Shown piece by piece: positions 28,363 to 41,075 of a stretch of DNA of 64,000 nucleotides. How positions within the stretch are numbered: position 1 is the stretch's first letter; the number at the start of each line of letters is the position of its first letter. Both the position numbers and the translations under genes were made by a program. The notes under the pieces are model-generated. The model was not told where the DNA came from, ran no database searches, and saw only the letters and a list, made by a program, of their open reading frames with translations. The DNA is from Escarpia spicata. Taxonomy: Eukaryota; Annelida; Polychaeta; Sabellida; Siboglinidae. The stretch covers positions 42,639,178-42,703,177 of the forward strand of contig OZ023206.1 of the NCBI GenBank assembly GCA_963995525.1. The letters are read 5' to 3'.

Positions 28363-31300
28363 CCCAAATATATGTTTTGCATGTTACAAATCTTCACGAA
28401 GGCTAGACTGATATCAAGCTACACACATAACTAGATTAACCACAAATGGGATTGCATGTTACCGTTTTATCTCCGTCACGTAAGTTACAAGAACATATTA
28501 CGTAAGTTATAGGTGTGAAAACTCATCCCCATTTGATGTTTTATCTTGTCTAAAGCAGCAGTACATTCAGTACTCACGAGACAAACATGTCCCATTTCAA
28601 AGTGTTCGAACACAATTTATGCATATCACAGCATAACGGTATTTTAAGTGGACTTTTTTCGGCGGACGGATCCTTAATGTGGTCTTACCCCAAATATATG
28701 TTTTGCATGTTACAAATCTTCACGAAGGCTAGACTGATATCAAGCTACACACATAACTAGATTAACCACAAATGGGAATGCATGTTACCGTTTTATCTCC
28801 GTCACGTAAGTTACAAGAACATATTACGTAAGTTATAGGTGTGAAAACTCATCCCCATTTGATGTTTTATCTTGTCTAAAGCAGCAGTACATTCAGTACT
28901 CACGAGACAAACATGTCCCATGTCAAAGTGTTCGAACAAAATTTATGCATATCACAGCATAACGGTATTTTAAGTGGACTTTTTTCGGCGGACGGATCCT
29001 TAATGTGGTCTTACCCCAAATAGATGTTTTGCATGTTACAAATCTTCACGAAGGCTAGACTGATATCAAGCTACACACATAACTAGATTAACCACAAATG
29101 GGAATGCATGTTACCGTTTTATCTCCGTCACGTAAGTTACAAGAACATATTACGTAAGTTATAGGTGTGAAAACTCATCCCCATTTGATGTTTTATCTTG
29201 TCTAAAGCAGCAGTACATTCAGTACTCACGAGACAAACATGTCCCATGTCAAAGTGTTCGAACACAATTTATGCATATCACAGCATAACGGTATTTTAAG
29301 TGAACTTTTTTCGGCGGACGGATCCTTAATGTGGTCTTACCCCAAATAGATGTTTTGCATGTTACAAATCTTCACGAAGGCTAGACTGATATCAAGCTAC
29401 ATACATAACTAGATTAACCACAAATGGGAATGCATGTTACCGTTTTATCTCCGTCACGTAAGTTACAAGAACATATTACGTAAGTTATAGGTGTGAAAAC
29501 TTATCCCCATTTGATGTTTTATCTTGTCTAAAGCAGCAGTACATTCAGTACTCACGAGACAAACATGTCCCATGTCAAAGTGTTCGAACAAAATTTATGC
29601 ATATCACAGCATAACGGTATTTTAAGTGGACTTTTTTTGGCGGACGGATCCTTAATGTGGTCTTACCCCAAATATATGTTTTGCATGTTACACATCTTCA
29701 CGAAGGCTAGACTGATATCAAGCTACACACATAACTAGATTAACCACAAATGGGAATGCATGTTACCGTTTTATCTCCGTCACGTAAGTTACAAGAACAT
29801 ATTACGTAAGTTATAGGTGTGAAAACTCATCCCCATTTGATGTTTTATCTTGTCTAAAGCAGCAGTACATTCAGTACTCACGAGACAAACATGTCCCATG
29901 TCAAAGTGTTCGAACAAAATTTATGCATATCACAGCATAACGGTATTTTAAGTGGACTTTTTTCGGCGGACGGATCCTTAATGTGGTCTTACCCCAAATA
30001 GATGTTTTGCATGTTACAAATCTTCACGAAGGCTAGACTGATATCAAGCTACACACATAACTAGATTAACCACAAATGGGAATGCATGTTACCGTTTTAT
30101 CTCCGTCACGTAAGTTACAAGAACATATTACGTAAGTTATAGGTGTGAAAACTCATCCCCATTTGATGTTTTATCTTGTCTAAAGCAGCAGTACATCCAG
30201 TACTCACGAGACAAACATGTCCCATTTCAAAGTGTTCGAACAAAATTTATGCATATCACAGCATAACGGTATTTTAAGTGGACTTTTTTCGGCGGACGGA
30301 TCCTTAATGTGGTCTTACCCCAAATATATGTTTTGCATGTTACAAATCTTCACGAAGGCTAGACTGATATCAAGCTACACACATAACTAGATTAACCACA
30401 AATGGGATTGCATGTTACCGTTTTATCTCCGTCACGTAAGTTACAAGAACATATTACGTAAGTTATAGGTGTGAAAACTCATCCCCATTTGATGTTTTAT
30501 CTTGTCTAAAGCAGCAGTACATTCAGTACTCACGAGACAAACATGTCCCATTTCAAAGTGTTCGAACACAATTTATGCATATCACAGCATAACGGTATTT
30601 TAAGTGGACTTTTTTCGGCGGACGGATCCTTAATGTGGTCTTACCCCAAATATATGTTTTGCATGTTACAAATCTTCACGAAGGCTAGACTGATATCAAG
30701 CTACACACATAACTAGATTAACCACAAATGGGAATGCATGTTACCGTTTTATCTCCGTCACGTAAGTTACAAGAACATATTACGTAAGTTATAGGTGTGA
30801 AAACTCATCCCCATTTGATGTTTTATCTTGTCTAAAGCAGCAGTACATTCAGTACTCACGAGACAAACATGTCCCATGTCAAAGTGTTCGAACAAAATTT
30901 ATGCATATCACAGCATAACGGTATTTTAAGTGGACTTTTTTCGGCGGACGGATCCTTAATGTGGTCTTACCCCAAATAGATGTTTTGCATGTTACAAATC
31001 TTCACGAAGGCTAGACTGATATCAAGCTACACACATAACTAGATTAACCACAAATGGGAATGCATGTTACCGTTTTATCTCCGTCACGTAAGTTACAAGA
31101 ACATATTACGTAAGTTATAGGTGTGAAAACTCATCCCCATTTGATGTTTTATCTTGTCTAAAGCAGCAGTACATTCAGTACTCACGAGACAAACATGTCC
31201 CATGTCAAAGTGTTCGAACACAATTTATGCATATCACAGCATAACGGTATTTTAAGTGAACTTTTTTCGGCGGACGGATCCTTAATGTGGTCTTACCCCA

Positions 31301-31948
31301 AATAGATGTTTTGCATGTTACAAATCTTCACGAAGGCTAGACTGATATCAAGCTACATACATAACTAGATTAACCACAAATGGGAATGCATGTTACCGTT
31401 TTATCTCCGTCACGTAAGTTACAAGAACATATTACGTAAGTTATAGGTGTGAAAACTTATCCCCATTTGATGTTTTATCTTGTCTAAAGCAGCAGTACAT
31501 TCAGTACTCACGAGACAAACATGTCCCATGTCAAAGTGTTCGAACAAAATTTATGCATATCACAGCATAACGGTATTTTAAGTGGACTTTTTTTGGCGGA
31601 CGGATCCTTAATGTGGTCTTACCCCAAATATATGTTTTGCATGTTACACATCTTCACGAAGGCTAGACTGATATCAAGCTACACACATAACTAGATTAAC
31701 CACAAATGGGAATGCATGTTACCGTTTTATCTCCGTCACGTAAGTTACAAGAACATATTACGTAAGTTATAGGTGTGAAAACTCATCCCCATTTGATGTT
31801 TTATCTTGTCTAAAGCAGCAGTACATTCAGTACTCACGAGACAAACATGTCCCATGTCAAAGTGTTCGAACAAAATTTATGCATATCACAGCATAACGGT
31901 ATTTTAAGTGGACTTTTTTCGGCGGACGGATCCTTAATGTGGTCTTAC
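28037..31948. repeat. Six-monomer tandem duplication, offset 1956
   Basis: The order C205/T234, T9/T90/T234/C251, T9, C251/A289, F, T9/C27 at 28037-29992 is repeated at 29993-31948. I saw no difference between the two units. The second and sixth members are unusual combinations not found elsewhere in the window, which makes independent assembly of the same order unlikely. The event is probably recent. Confidence 0.85.
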
Positions 31949-34900
31949 CCCAAATAGATGTTTTGCATGTTACAAATCTTCACGAAGGCTAGACTGATAT
32001 CAAGCTACACACATAACTAGATTAACCACAAATGGGAATGCATGTTACCGTTTTATCTCCGTCACGTAAGTTACAAGAACATATTACGTAAGTTATAGGT
32101 GTGAAAACTCATCCCCATTTGATGTTTTATCTTGTCTAAAGCAGCAGTACATTCAGTACTCACGAGACAAACATGTCCCATGTCAAAGTGTTCGAACACA
32201 ATTTATGCATATCACAGCATAACGGTATTTTAAGTGAACTTTTTTCGGCGGACGGATCCTTAATGTGGTCTTACCCCAAATAGATGTTTTGCATGTTACA
32301 AATCTTCACGAAGGCTAGACTGATATCAAGCTACACACATAACTAGATTAACCACAAATGGGAATGCATGTTACCGTTTTATCTCCGTCACGTAAGTTAC
32401 AAGAACATATTACGTAAGTTATAGGTGTGAAAACTTATCCCCATTTGATGTTTTATCTTGTCTAAAGCAGCAGTACATTCAGTACTCACGAGACAAACAT
32501 GTCCCATGTCAAAGTGTTCGAACAAAATTTATGCATATCACAGCATAACGGTATTTTAAGTGGACTTTTTTCGGCGGACGGATCCTTAATGTGGTCTTAC
32601 CCCAAATAGATGTTTTGCATGTTACAAATCTTCACGAAGGCTAGACTGATATCAAGCTACACACATAACTAGATTAACCACAAATGGGAATGCATGTTAC
32701 CGTTTTATCTCCGTCACGTAAGTTACAAGAACATATTACGTAAGTTATAGGTGTGAAAACTCATCCCCATTTGATGTTTTATCTTGTCTAAAGCAGCAGT
32801 ACATTCAGTACTCACGAGACAAACATGTCCCATTTCAAAGTGTTCGAACAAAATTTATGCATATCACAGCATAACGGTATTTTAAGTGGACTTTTTTCGG
32901 CGGACGGATCCTTAATGTGGTCTTACCCCAAATAGATGTTTTGCATGTTACAAATCTTCACGAAGGCTAGACTGATATCAAGCTACACACATAACTAGAT
33001 TAACCACAAATGGGATTGCATGTTACCGTTTTATCTCCGTCACGTAAGTTACAAGAACATATTACGTAAGTTATAGGTGTGAAAACTCATCCCCATTTGA
33101 TGTTTTATCTTGTCTAAAGCAGCAGTACATTCAGTACTCACGAGACAAACATGTTCCATGTCAAAGTGTTCGAACAAAATTTATGCATATCACAGCATAA
33201 CGGTATTTTAAGTGGACTTTTTTCGGCGGACGGATCCTTAATGTGGTCTTACCCCAAATAGATGTTTTGCATGTTACAAATCTTCACGAAGGCTAGACTG
33301 ATATCAAGCTACACACATAACTAGATTAACCACAAATGGGAATGCATGTTACCGTTTTATCTCCGTCACGTAAGTTACAAGAACATATTACGTAAGTTAT
33401 AGGTGTGAAAACTCATCCCCATTTGATGTTTTATCTTGTCTAAAGCAGCAGTACATTCAGTACTCACGAGACAAACATGTCCCATGTCAAAGTGTTCGAA
33501 CACAATTTATGCATATCACAGCATAACGATATTTTAAGTGAACTTTTTTCGGCGGACGGATCCTTAATGTGGTCTTACCCCAAATAGATGTTTTGCATGT
33601 TACAAATCTTCACGAAGGCTAGACTGATATCAAGCTACACACATAACTAGATTAACCACAAATGGGAATGCATGTTACCGTTTTATCTCCGTCACGTAAG
33701 TTACAAGAACATATTACGTAAGTTATAGGTGTGAAAACTTATCCCCATTTGATGTTTTATCTTGTCTAAAGCAGCAGTACATTCAGTACTCACGAGACAA
33801 ACATGTCCCATGTCAAAGTGTTCGAACAAAATTTATGCATATCACAGCATAACGGTATTTTAAGTGGACTTTTTTCGGCGGACGGATCCTTAATGTGGTC
33901 TTACCCCAAATAGATGTTTTGCATGTTACAAATCTTCACGAAGGCTAGACTGATATCAAGCTACACACATAACTAGATTAACCACAAATGGGAATGCATG
34001 TTACCGTTTTATCTCCGTCACGTAAGTTACAAGAACATATTACGTAAGTTATAGGTATGAAAACTCATCCCCATTTGATGTTTTATCTTGTCTAAAGCAG
34101 CAGTACATTCAGTACTCACGAGACAAACATGTCCCATTTCAAAGTGTTCGAACACAATGTATGCATATCACAGCATAACGGTATTTTAAGTGGACTTTTT
34201 TCGGCGGACGGATCCTTAATGTGGTCTTACCCCAAATATATGTTTTGCATGTTACAAATCTTCACGAAGGCTAGACTGATATCAAGCTACACACATAACT
34301 AGATTAACCACAAATGGGAATGCATGTTACCGTTTTATCTCCGTCACGTAAGTTACAAGAACATATTACGTAAGTTATAGGTGTGAAAACTCATCCCCAT
34401 TTGATGTTTTATCTTGTCTAAAGCAGCAGTACATTCAGTACTCACGAGACAAACATGTCCCATGTCAAAGTGTTCGAACAAAATTTATGCATATCACAGC
34501 ATAACGGTATTTTAAGTGGACTTTTTTCGGCGGACGGATCCTTAATGTGGTCTTACCCCAAATAGATGTTTTGCATGTTACAAATCTTCACGAAGGCTAG
34601 ACTGATATCAAGCTACACACATAACTAGATTAACCACAAATGGGAATGCATGTTACCGTTTTATCTCCGTCACGTAAGTTACAAGAACATATTACGTAAG
34701 TTATAGGTGTGAAAACTCATCCCCATTTGATGTTTTATCTTGTCTAAAGCAGCAGTACATTCAGTACTCACGAGACAAACATGTCCCATGTCAAAGTGTT
34801 CGAACACAATTTATGCATATCATAGCATAACGGTATTTTAAGTGAACTTTTTTCGGCGGACGGACCCTTAATGTGGTCTTACCCCAAATAGATGTTTTGC

Positions 34901-37816
34901 ATGTTACAAATCTTCACGAAGGCTAGACTGATATCAAGGTACACACATAACTAGATTAACCACAAGTGGGAATGCATGTTACCGTTTTATCTCCGTCACG
35001 TAAGTTACAAGAACATATTACGTAAGTTATAGGTGTGAAAACTCATCCCCATTTGATGTTTTATCTTGTCTAAAGCAGCAGTACATTCAGTACTCACGAG
35101 ACAAACATGTCCCATGTCAAAGTGTTCGAACACAATTTATGCATATCACAGCATAACGGTATTTTAAGTGAACTTTTTTCGGCGGACGGATCCTTAATGT
35201 GGTCTTACCCCAAATAGATGTTTTGCATGTTACAAATCTTCACGAAGGCTAAACTGATATCAAGCTACACACATAACTAGATTAACCACAAATGGGAATG
35301 CATGTTACCGTTTTATCTCCGTCACGTAAGTTACAAGAACATATTACGTAAGTTATAGGTGTGAAAACTTATCCCCATTTGATGTTTTATCTTGTCTAAA
35401 GCAGCAGTACATTCAGTACTCACGAGACAAACATGTCCCATGTCAAAGTGTTCGAACACAATTTATGCATATCATAGCATAACGGTATTTTAAGTGAACT
35501 TTTTTCGGCGGACGGATCCTTAATGTGGTCTTACCCCAAATAGATGTTTTGCATGTTACAAATCTTCACGAAGGCTAGACTGATATCAAGCTACATACAT
35601 AACTAGATTAACCACAAATGGGAATGCATGTTACCGTTTTATCTCCGTCACGTAAGTTACAAGAACATATTACGTAAGTTATAGGTGTGAAAACTTATCC
35701 CCATTTGATGTTTTATCTTGTCTAAAGCAGCAGTACATTCAGTACTCACGAGACAAACATGTCCCATGTCAAAGTGTTCGAACAAAATTTATGCATATCA
35801 CAGCATAACGGTATTTTAAGTGGACTTTTTTTGGCGGACGGATCCTTAATGTGGTCTTACCCCAAATAGATGTTTTGCATGTTACACATCTTCACGAAGG
35901 CTAGACTGATATCAAGCTACACACATAACTAGATTAACCACAAATGGGAATGCATGTTACCGTTTTATCTCCGTCACGTAAGTTACAAGAACATATTACG
36001 TAAGTTATAGGTGTGAAAACTTATCCCCATTTGATGTTTTATCTTGTCTAAAGCAGCAGTACATTCAGTACTCACGAGACAAACATGTCCCATGTCAAAG
36101 TGTTCGAACACAATTTATGCATATCATAGCATAACGGTATTTTAAGTGAACTTTTTTCGGCGGACGGACCCTTAATGTGGTCTTACCCCAAATAGATGTT
36201 TTGCATGTTACAAATCTTCACGAAGGCTAGACTGATATCAAGGTACACACATAACTAGATTAACCACAAGTGGGAATGCATGTTACCGTTTTATCTCCGT
36301 CACGTAAGTTACAAGAACATATTACGTAAGTTATAGGTGTGAAAACTCATCCCCATTTGATGTTTTATCTTGTCTAAAGCAGCAGTACATTCAGTACTCA
36401 CGAGACAAACATGTCCCATGTCAAAGTGTTCGAACACAATTTATGCATATCACAGCATAACGGTATTTTAAGTGAACTTTTTTCGGCGGACGGATCCTTA
36501 ATGTGGTCTTACCCCAAATAGATGTTTTGCATGTTACAAATCTTCACGAAGGCTAAACTGATATCAAGCTACACACATAACTAGATTAACCACAAATGGG
36601 AATGCATGTTACCGTTTTATCTCCGTCACGTAAGTTACAAGAACATATTACGTAAGTTATAGGTGTGAAAACTTATCCCCATTTGATGTTTTATCTTGTC
36701 TAAAGCAGCAGTACATTCAGTACTCACGAGACAAACATGTCCCATGTCAAAGTGTTCGAACACAATTTATGCATATCATAGCATAACGGTATTTTAAGTG
36801 AACTTTTTTCGGCGGACGGATCCTTAATGTGGTCTTACCCCAAATAGATGTTTTGCATGTTACAAATCTTCACGAAGGCTAGACTGATATCAAGCTACAT
36901 ACATAACTAGATTAACCACAAATGGGAATGCATGTTACCGTTTTATCTCCGTCACGTAAGTTACAAGAACATATTACGTAAGTTATAGGTGTGAAAACTT
37001 ATCCCCATTTGATGTTTTATCTTGTCTAAAGCAGCAGTACATTCAGTACTCACGAGACAAACATGTCCCATGTCAAAGTGTTCGAACAAAATTTATGCAT
37101 ATCACAGCATAACGGTATTTTAAGTGGACTTTTTTTGGCGGACGGATCCTTAATGTGGTCTTACCCCAAATAGATGTTTTGCATGTTACACATCTTCACG
37201 AAGGCTAGACTGATATCAAGCTACACACATAACTAGATTAACCACAAATGGGAATGCATGTTACCGTTTTATCTCCGTCACGTAAGTTACAAGAACATAT
37301 TACGTAAGTTATAGGTGTGAAAACTCATCCCCATTTGATGTTTTATCTTGTCTAAAGCAGCAGTACATTCAGTACTCACGAGACAAACATGTCCCATGTC
37401 AAAGTGTTCGAACAAAATTTATGCATATCACAGCATAACGGTATTTTAAGTGGACTTTTTTCGGCGGACGGATCCTTAATGTGGTCTTACCCCAAATAGA
37501 TGTTTTGCATGTTACAAATCTTCACGAAGGCTAGACTGATATCAAGCTACACACATAACTAGATTAACCACAAGTGGGAATGCATGTTACCGTTTTATCT
37601 CCGTCACGTAAGTTACAAGAACATATTACGTAAGTTATAGGTGTGAAAACTCATCCCCATTTGATGTTTTATCTTGTCTAAAGCAGCAGTACATTCAGTA
37701 CTCACGAGACAAACATGTCCCATGTCAAAGTGTTCGAACACAATTTATGCATATCACAGCATAACGGTATTTTAAGTGAACTTTTTTCGGCGGACGGATC
37801 CTTAATGTGGTCTTAC

Positions 37817-38141
37817 CCCAAATAGATGTTTTGCATGTTACAAATCTTCACGAAGGCTAAACTGATATCAAGCTACACACATAACTAGATTAACCACAAA
37901 TGGGAATGCATGTTACCGTTTTATCTCCGTCACGTAAGTTACAAGAACATATTACGTAAGTTATAGGTGTGAAAACTTATCCCCATTTGATGTTTTATCT
38001 TGTCTAAAGCAGCAGTACATTCAGTACTCACGAGACAAACATGTCCCATGTCAAAGTGTTCGAACACAATTTATGCATATCATAGCATAACGGTATTTTA
38101 AGTGAACTTTTTCGGCGGACGGATCCTTAATGTGGTCTTAC
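37817..38141 (+). repeat. Only length-variant monomer: 325 bp
   Basis: This Z-type copy (A44, T162, C251, T267) has five T at 38108-38112 where all others have six (or seven in the T298 type, by substitution). It shifts the phase of everything to its right by one base. Counting starts at the window end (63896 instead of 63897) shows no other net length change. Replication slippage in the T-run or a base-calling error could explain it. Confidence 0.9.
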
Positions 38142-40423
38142 CCCAAATAGATGTTTTGCATGTTACAAATCTTCACGAAGGCTAGACTGATATCAAGCTA
38201 CATACATAACTAGATTAACCACAAATGGGAATGCATGTTACCGTTTTATCTCCGTCACGTAAGTTACAAGAACATATTACGTAAGTTATAGGTGTGAAAA
38301 CTTATCCCCATTTGATGTTTTATCTTGTCTAAAGTAGCAGTACATTCAGTACTCACGAGACAAACATGTCCCATGTCAAAGTGTTCGAACAAAATTTATG
38401 CATATCACAGCATAACGGTATTTTAAGTGGACTTTTTTTGGCGGACGGATCCTTAATGTGGTCTTACCCCAAATAGATGTTTTGCATGTTACACATCTTC
38501 ACGAAGGCTAGACTGATATCAAGCTACACACATAACTAGATTAACCACAAATGGGAATGCATGTTACCGTTTTATCTCCGTCACGTAAGTTACAAGAACA
38601 TATTACGTAAGTTATAGGTGTGAAAACTTATCCCCATTTGATGTTTTATCTTGTCTAAAGCAGCAGTACATTCAGTACTCACGAGACAAACATGTCCCAT
38701 GTCAAAGTGTTCGAACACAATTTATGCATATCATAGCATAACGGTATTTTAAGTGAACTTTTTTCGGCGGACGGACCCTTAATGTGGTCTTACCCCAAAT
38801 AGATGTTTTGCATGTTACAAATCTTCACGAAGGCTAGACTGATATCAAGGTACACACATAACTAGATTAACCACAAGTGGGAATGCATGTTACCGTTTTA
38901 TCTCCGTCACGTAAGTTACAAGAACATATTACGTAAGTTATAGGTGTGAAAACTCATCCCCATTTGATGTTTTATCTTGTCTAAAGCAGCAGTACATTCA
39001 GTACTCACGAGACAAACATGTCCCATGTCAAAGTGTTCGAACACAATTTATGCATATCACAGCATAACGGTATTTTAAGTGAACTTTTTTCGGCGGACGG
39101 ATCCTTAATGTGGTCTTACCCCAAATAGATGTTTTGCATGTTACAAATCTTCACGAAGGCTAAACTGATATCAAGCTACACACATAACTAGATTAACCAC
39201 AAATGGGAATGCATGTTACCGTTTTATCTCCGTCACGTAAGTTACAAGAACATATTACGTAAGTTATAGGTGTGAAAACTTATCCCCATTTGATGTTTTA
39301 TCTTGTCTAAAGCAGCAGTACATTCAGTACTCACGAGACAAACATGTCCCATGTCAAAGTGTTCGAACACAATTTATGCATATCATAGCATAACGGTATT
39401 TTAAGTGAACTTTTTTCGGCGGACGGATCCTTAATGTGGTCTTACCCCAAATAGATGTTTTGCATGTTACAAATCTTCACGAAGGCTAGACTGATATCAA
39501 GCTACATACATAACTAGATTAACCACAAATGGGAATGCATGTTACCGTTTTATCTCCGTCACGTAAGTTACAAGAACATATTACGTAAGTTATAGGTGTG
39601 AAAACTTATCCCCATTTGATGTTTTATCTTGTCTAAAGCAGCAGTACATTCAGTACTCACGAGACAAACATGTCCCATGTCAAAGTGTTCGAACAAAATT
39701 TATGCATATCACAGCATAACGGTATTTTAAGTGGACTTTTTTTGGCGGACGGATCCTTAATGTGGTCTTACCCCAAATAGATGTTTTGCATGTTACACAT
39801 CTTCACGAAGGCTAGACTGATATCAAGCTACACACATAACTAGATTAACCACAAATGGGAATGCATGTTACCGTTTTATCTCCGTCACGTAAGTTACAAG
39901 AACATATTACGTAAGTTATAGGTGTGAAAACTCATCCCCATTTGATGTTTTATCTTGTCTAAAGCAGCAGTACATTCAGTACTCACGAGACAAACATGTC
40001 CCATGTCAAAGTGTTCGAACAAAATTTATGCATATCACAGCATAACGGTATTTTAAGTGGACTTTTTTCGGCGGACGGATCCTTAATGTGGTCTTACCCC
40101 AAATAGATGTTTTGCATGTTACAAATCTTCACGAAGGCTAGACTGATATCAAGCTACACACATAACTAGATTAACCACAAGTGGGAATGCATGTTACCGT
40201 TTTATCTCCGTCACGTAAGTTACAAGAACATATTACGTAAGTTATAGGTGTGAAAACTCATCCCCATTTGATGTTTTATCTTGTCTAAAGCAGCAGTACA
40301 TTCAGTACTCACGAGACAAACATGTCCCATGTCAAAGTGTTCGAACACAATTTATGCATATCACAGCATAACGGTATTTTAAGTGAACTTTTTTCGGCGG
40401 ACGGATCCTTAATGTGGTCTTAC

Positions 40424-40749
40424 CCCAAATAGATGTTTTGCATGTTACAAATCTTCACGAAGGCTAAACTGATATCAAGCTACACACATAACTAGATTAA
40501 CCACAAATGGGAATGCATGTTACCGTTTTATCTCCGTCACGTAAGTTACAAGAACATATTACGTAAGTTATAGGTGTGAAAACTTATCCCCATTTGATGT
40601 TTTATCTTGTCTAAAGCAGCAGTACATTCAGTACTCACGAGACAAACATGTCCCATGTCAAAGTGATCGAACAAAATTTATGCATATCACAGCATAACGG
40701 TATTTTAAGTGGACTTTTTTTGGCGGACGGATCCTTAATGTGGTCTTAC
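40424..40749 (+). repeat. Hybrid Z/F monomer with private change in the BstBI palindrome
   Basis: The left half has A44, diagnostic of Z. The right half has A251, C267, G289 and T298, diagnostic of F. One monomer is therefore missing from this quartet, as expected from unequal exchange between adjacent Z and F copies. A private A at 40666 (position 243) destroys TTCGAA and lies within the interval, after position 162 (T in both types) and before 251, where the switch may have happened. Confidence 0.85.
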
Positions 40750-41075
40750 CCCAAATAGATGTTTTGCATGTTACACATCTTCACGAAGGCTAGACTGATA
40801 TCAAGCTACACACATAACTAGATTAACCACAAATGGGAATGCATGTTACCGTTTTATCTCCGTCACGTAAGTTACAAGATCATATTACGTAAGTTATAGG
40901 TGTGAAAACTTATCCCCATTTGATGTTTTATCTTGTCTAAAGCAGCAGTACATTCAGTACTCACGAGACAAACATGTCCCATGTCAAAGTGTTCGAACAC
41001 AATTTATGCATATCATAGCATAACGGTATTTTAAGTGAACTTTTTTCGGCGGACGGACCCTTAATGTGGTCTTAC

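Larger units (their letters stand above)
26733..34556. repeat. Zone 3: 24 mixed monomers between the two HOR zones
   Basis: Generic copies (C251/A289 type, T162 type, T9 type) return here and the Y and Z markers (G57, G84, A44) are absent. A local marker, C205 instead of T205, occurs in the copies at 27385, 28037 and 29993 together with T234. F copies (29341, 31297) are followed by C27 copies that also carry T9 (29667, 31623), a combination not seen elsewhere in the window. The right half, from about 31,297, repeats the order seen from about 9,455 in zone 1, including the A277 copy (33253) and the A153/T234/G255 copy (33905). No gene or other element is present. Confidence 0.87.
9455..39771. 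repeat. Long-range duplication: 9455-17930 and 31297-39771
   Basis: Twenty-six successive monomers in the two intervals have nearly the same haplotype order. F and C27 copies are followed by generic copies, then the A277 copy (11411 and 33253), the A153 copy (12063 and 33905), a T9 copy, the H copy (12715 and 34557), then Y-Z-F, X-Y-Z-F, X'-Y'-Z-F and X-Y-Z-F. The offset is 67 monomers (21,842 bases) up to the lost T. Visible differences include position 9 in the copies at 9781/31623 and 11085/32927, and the single-base deletion at 38108. Zone 4 therefore appears to begin as a copy of the start of zone 2, or the reverse. Confidence 0.8.
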
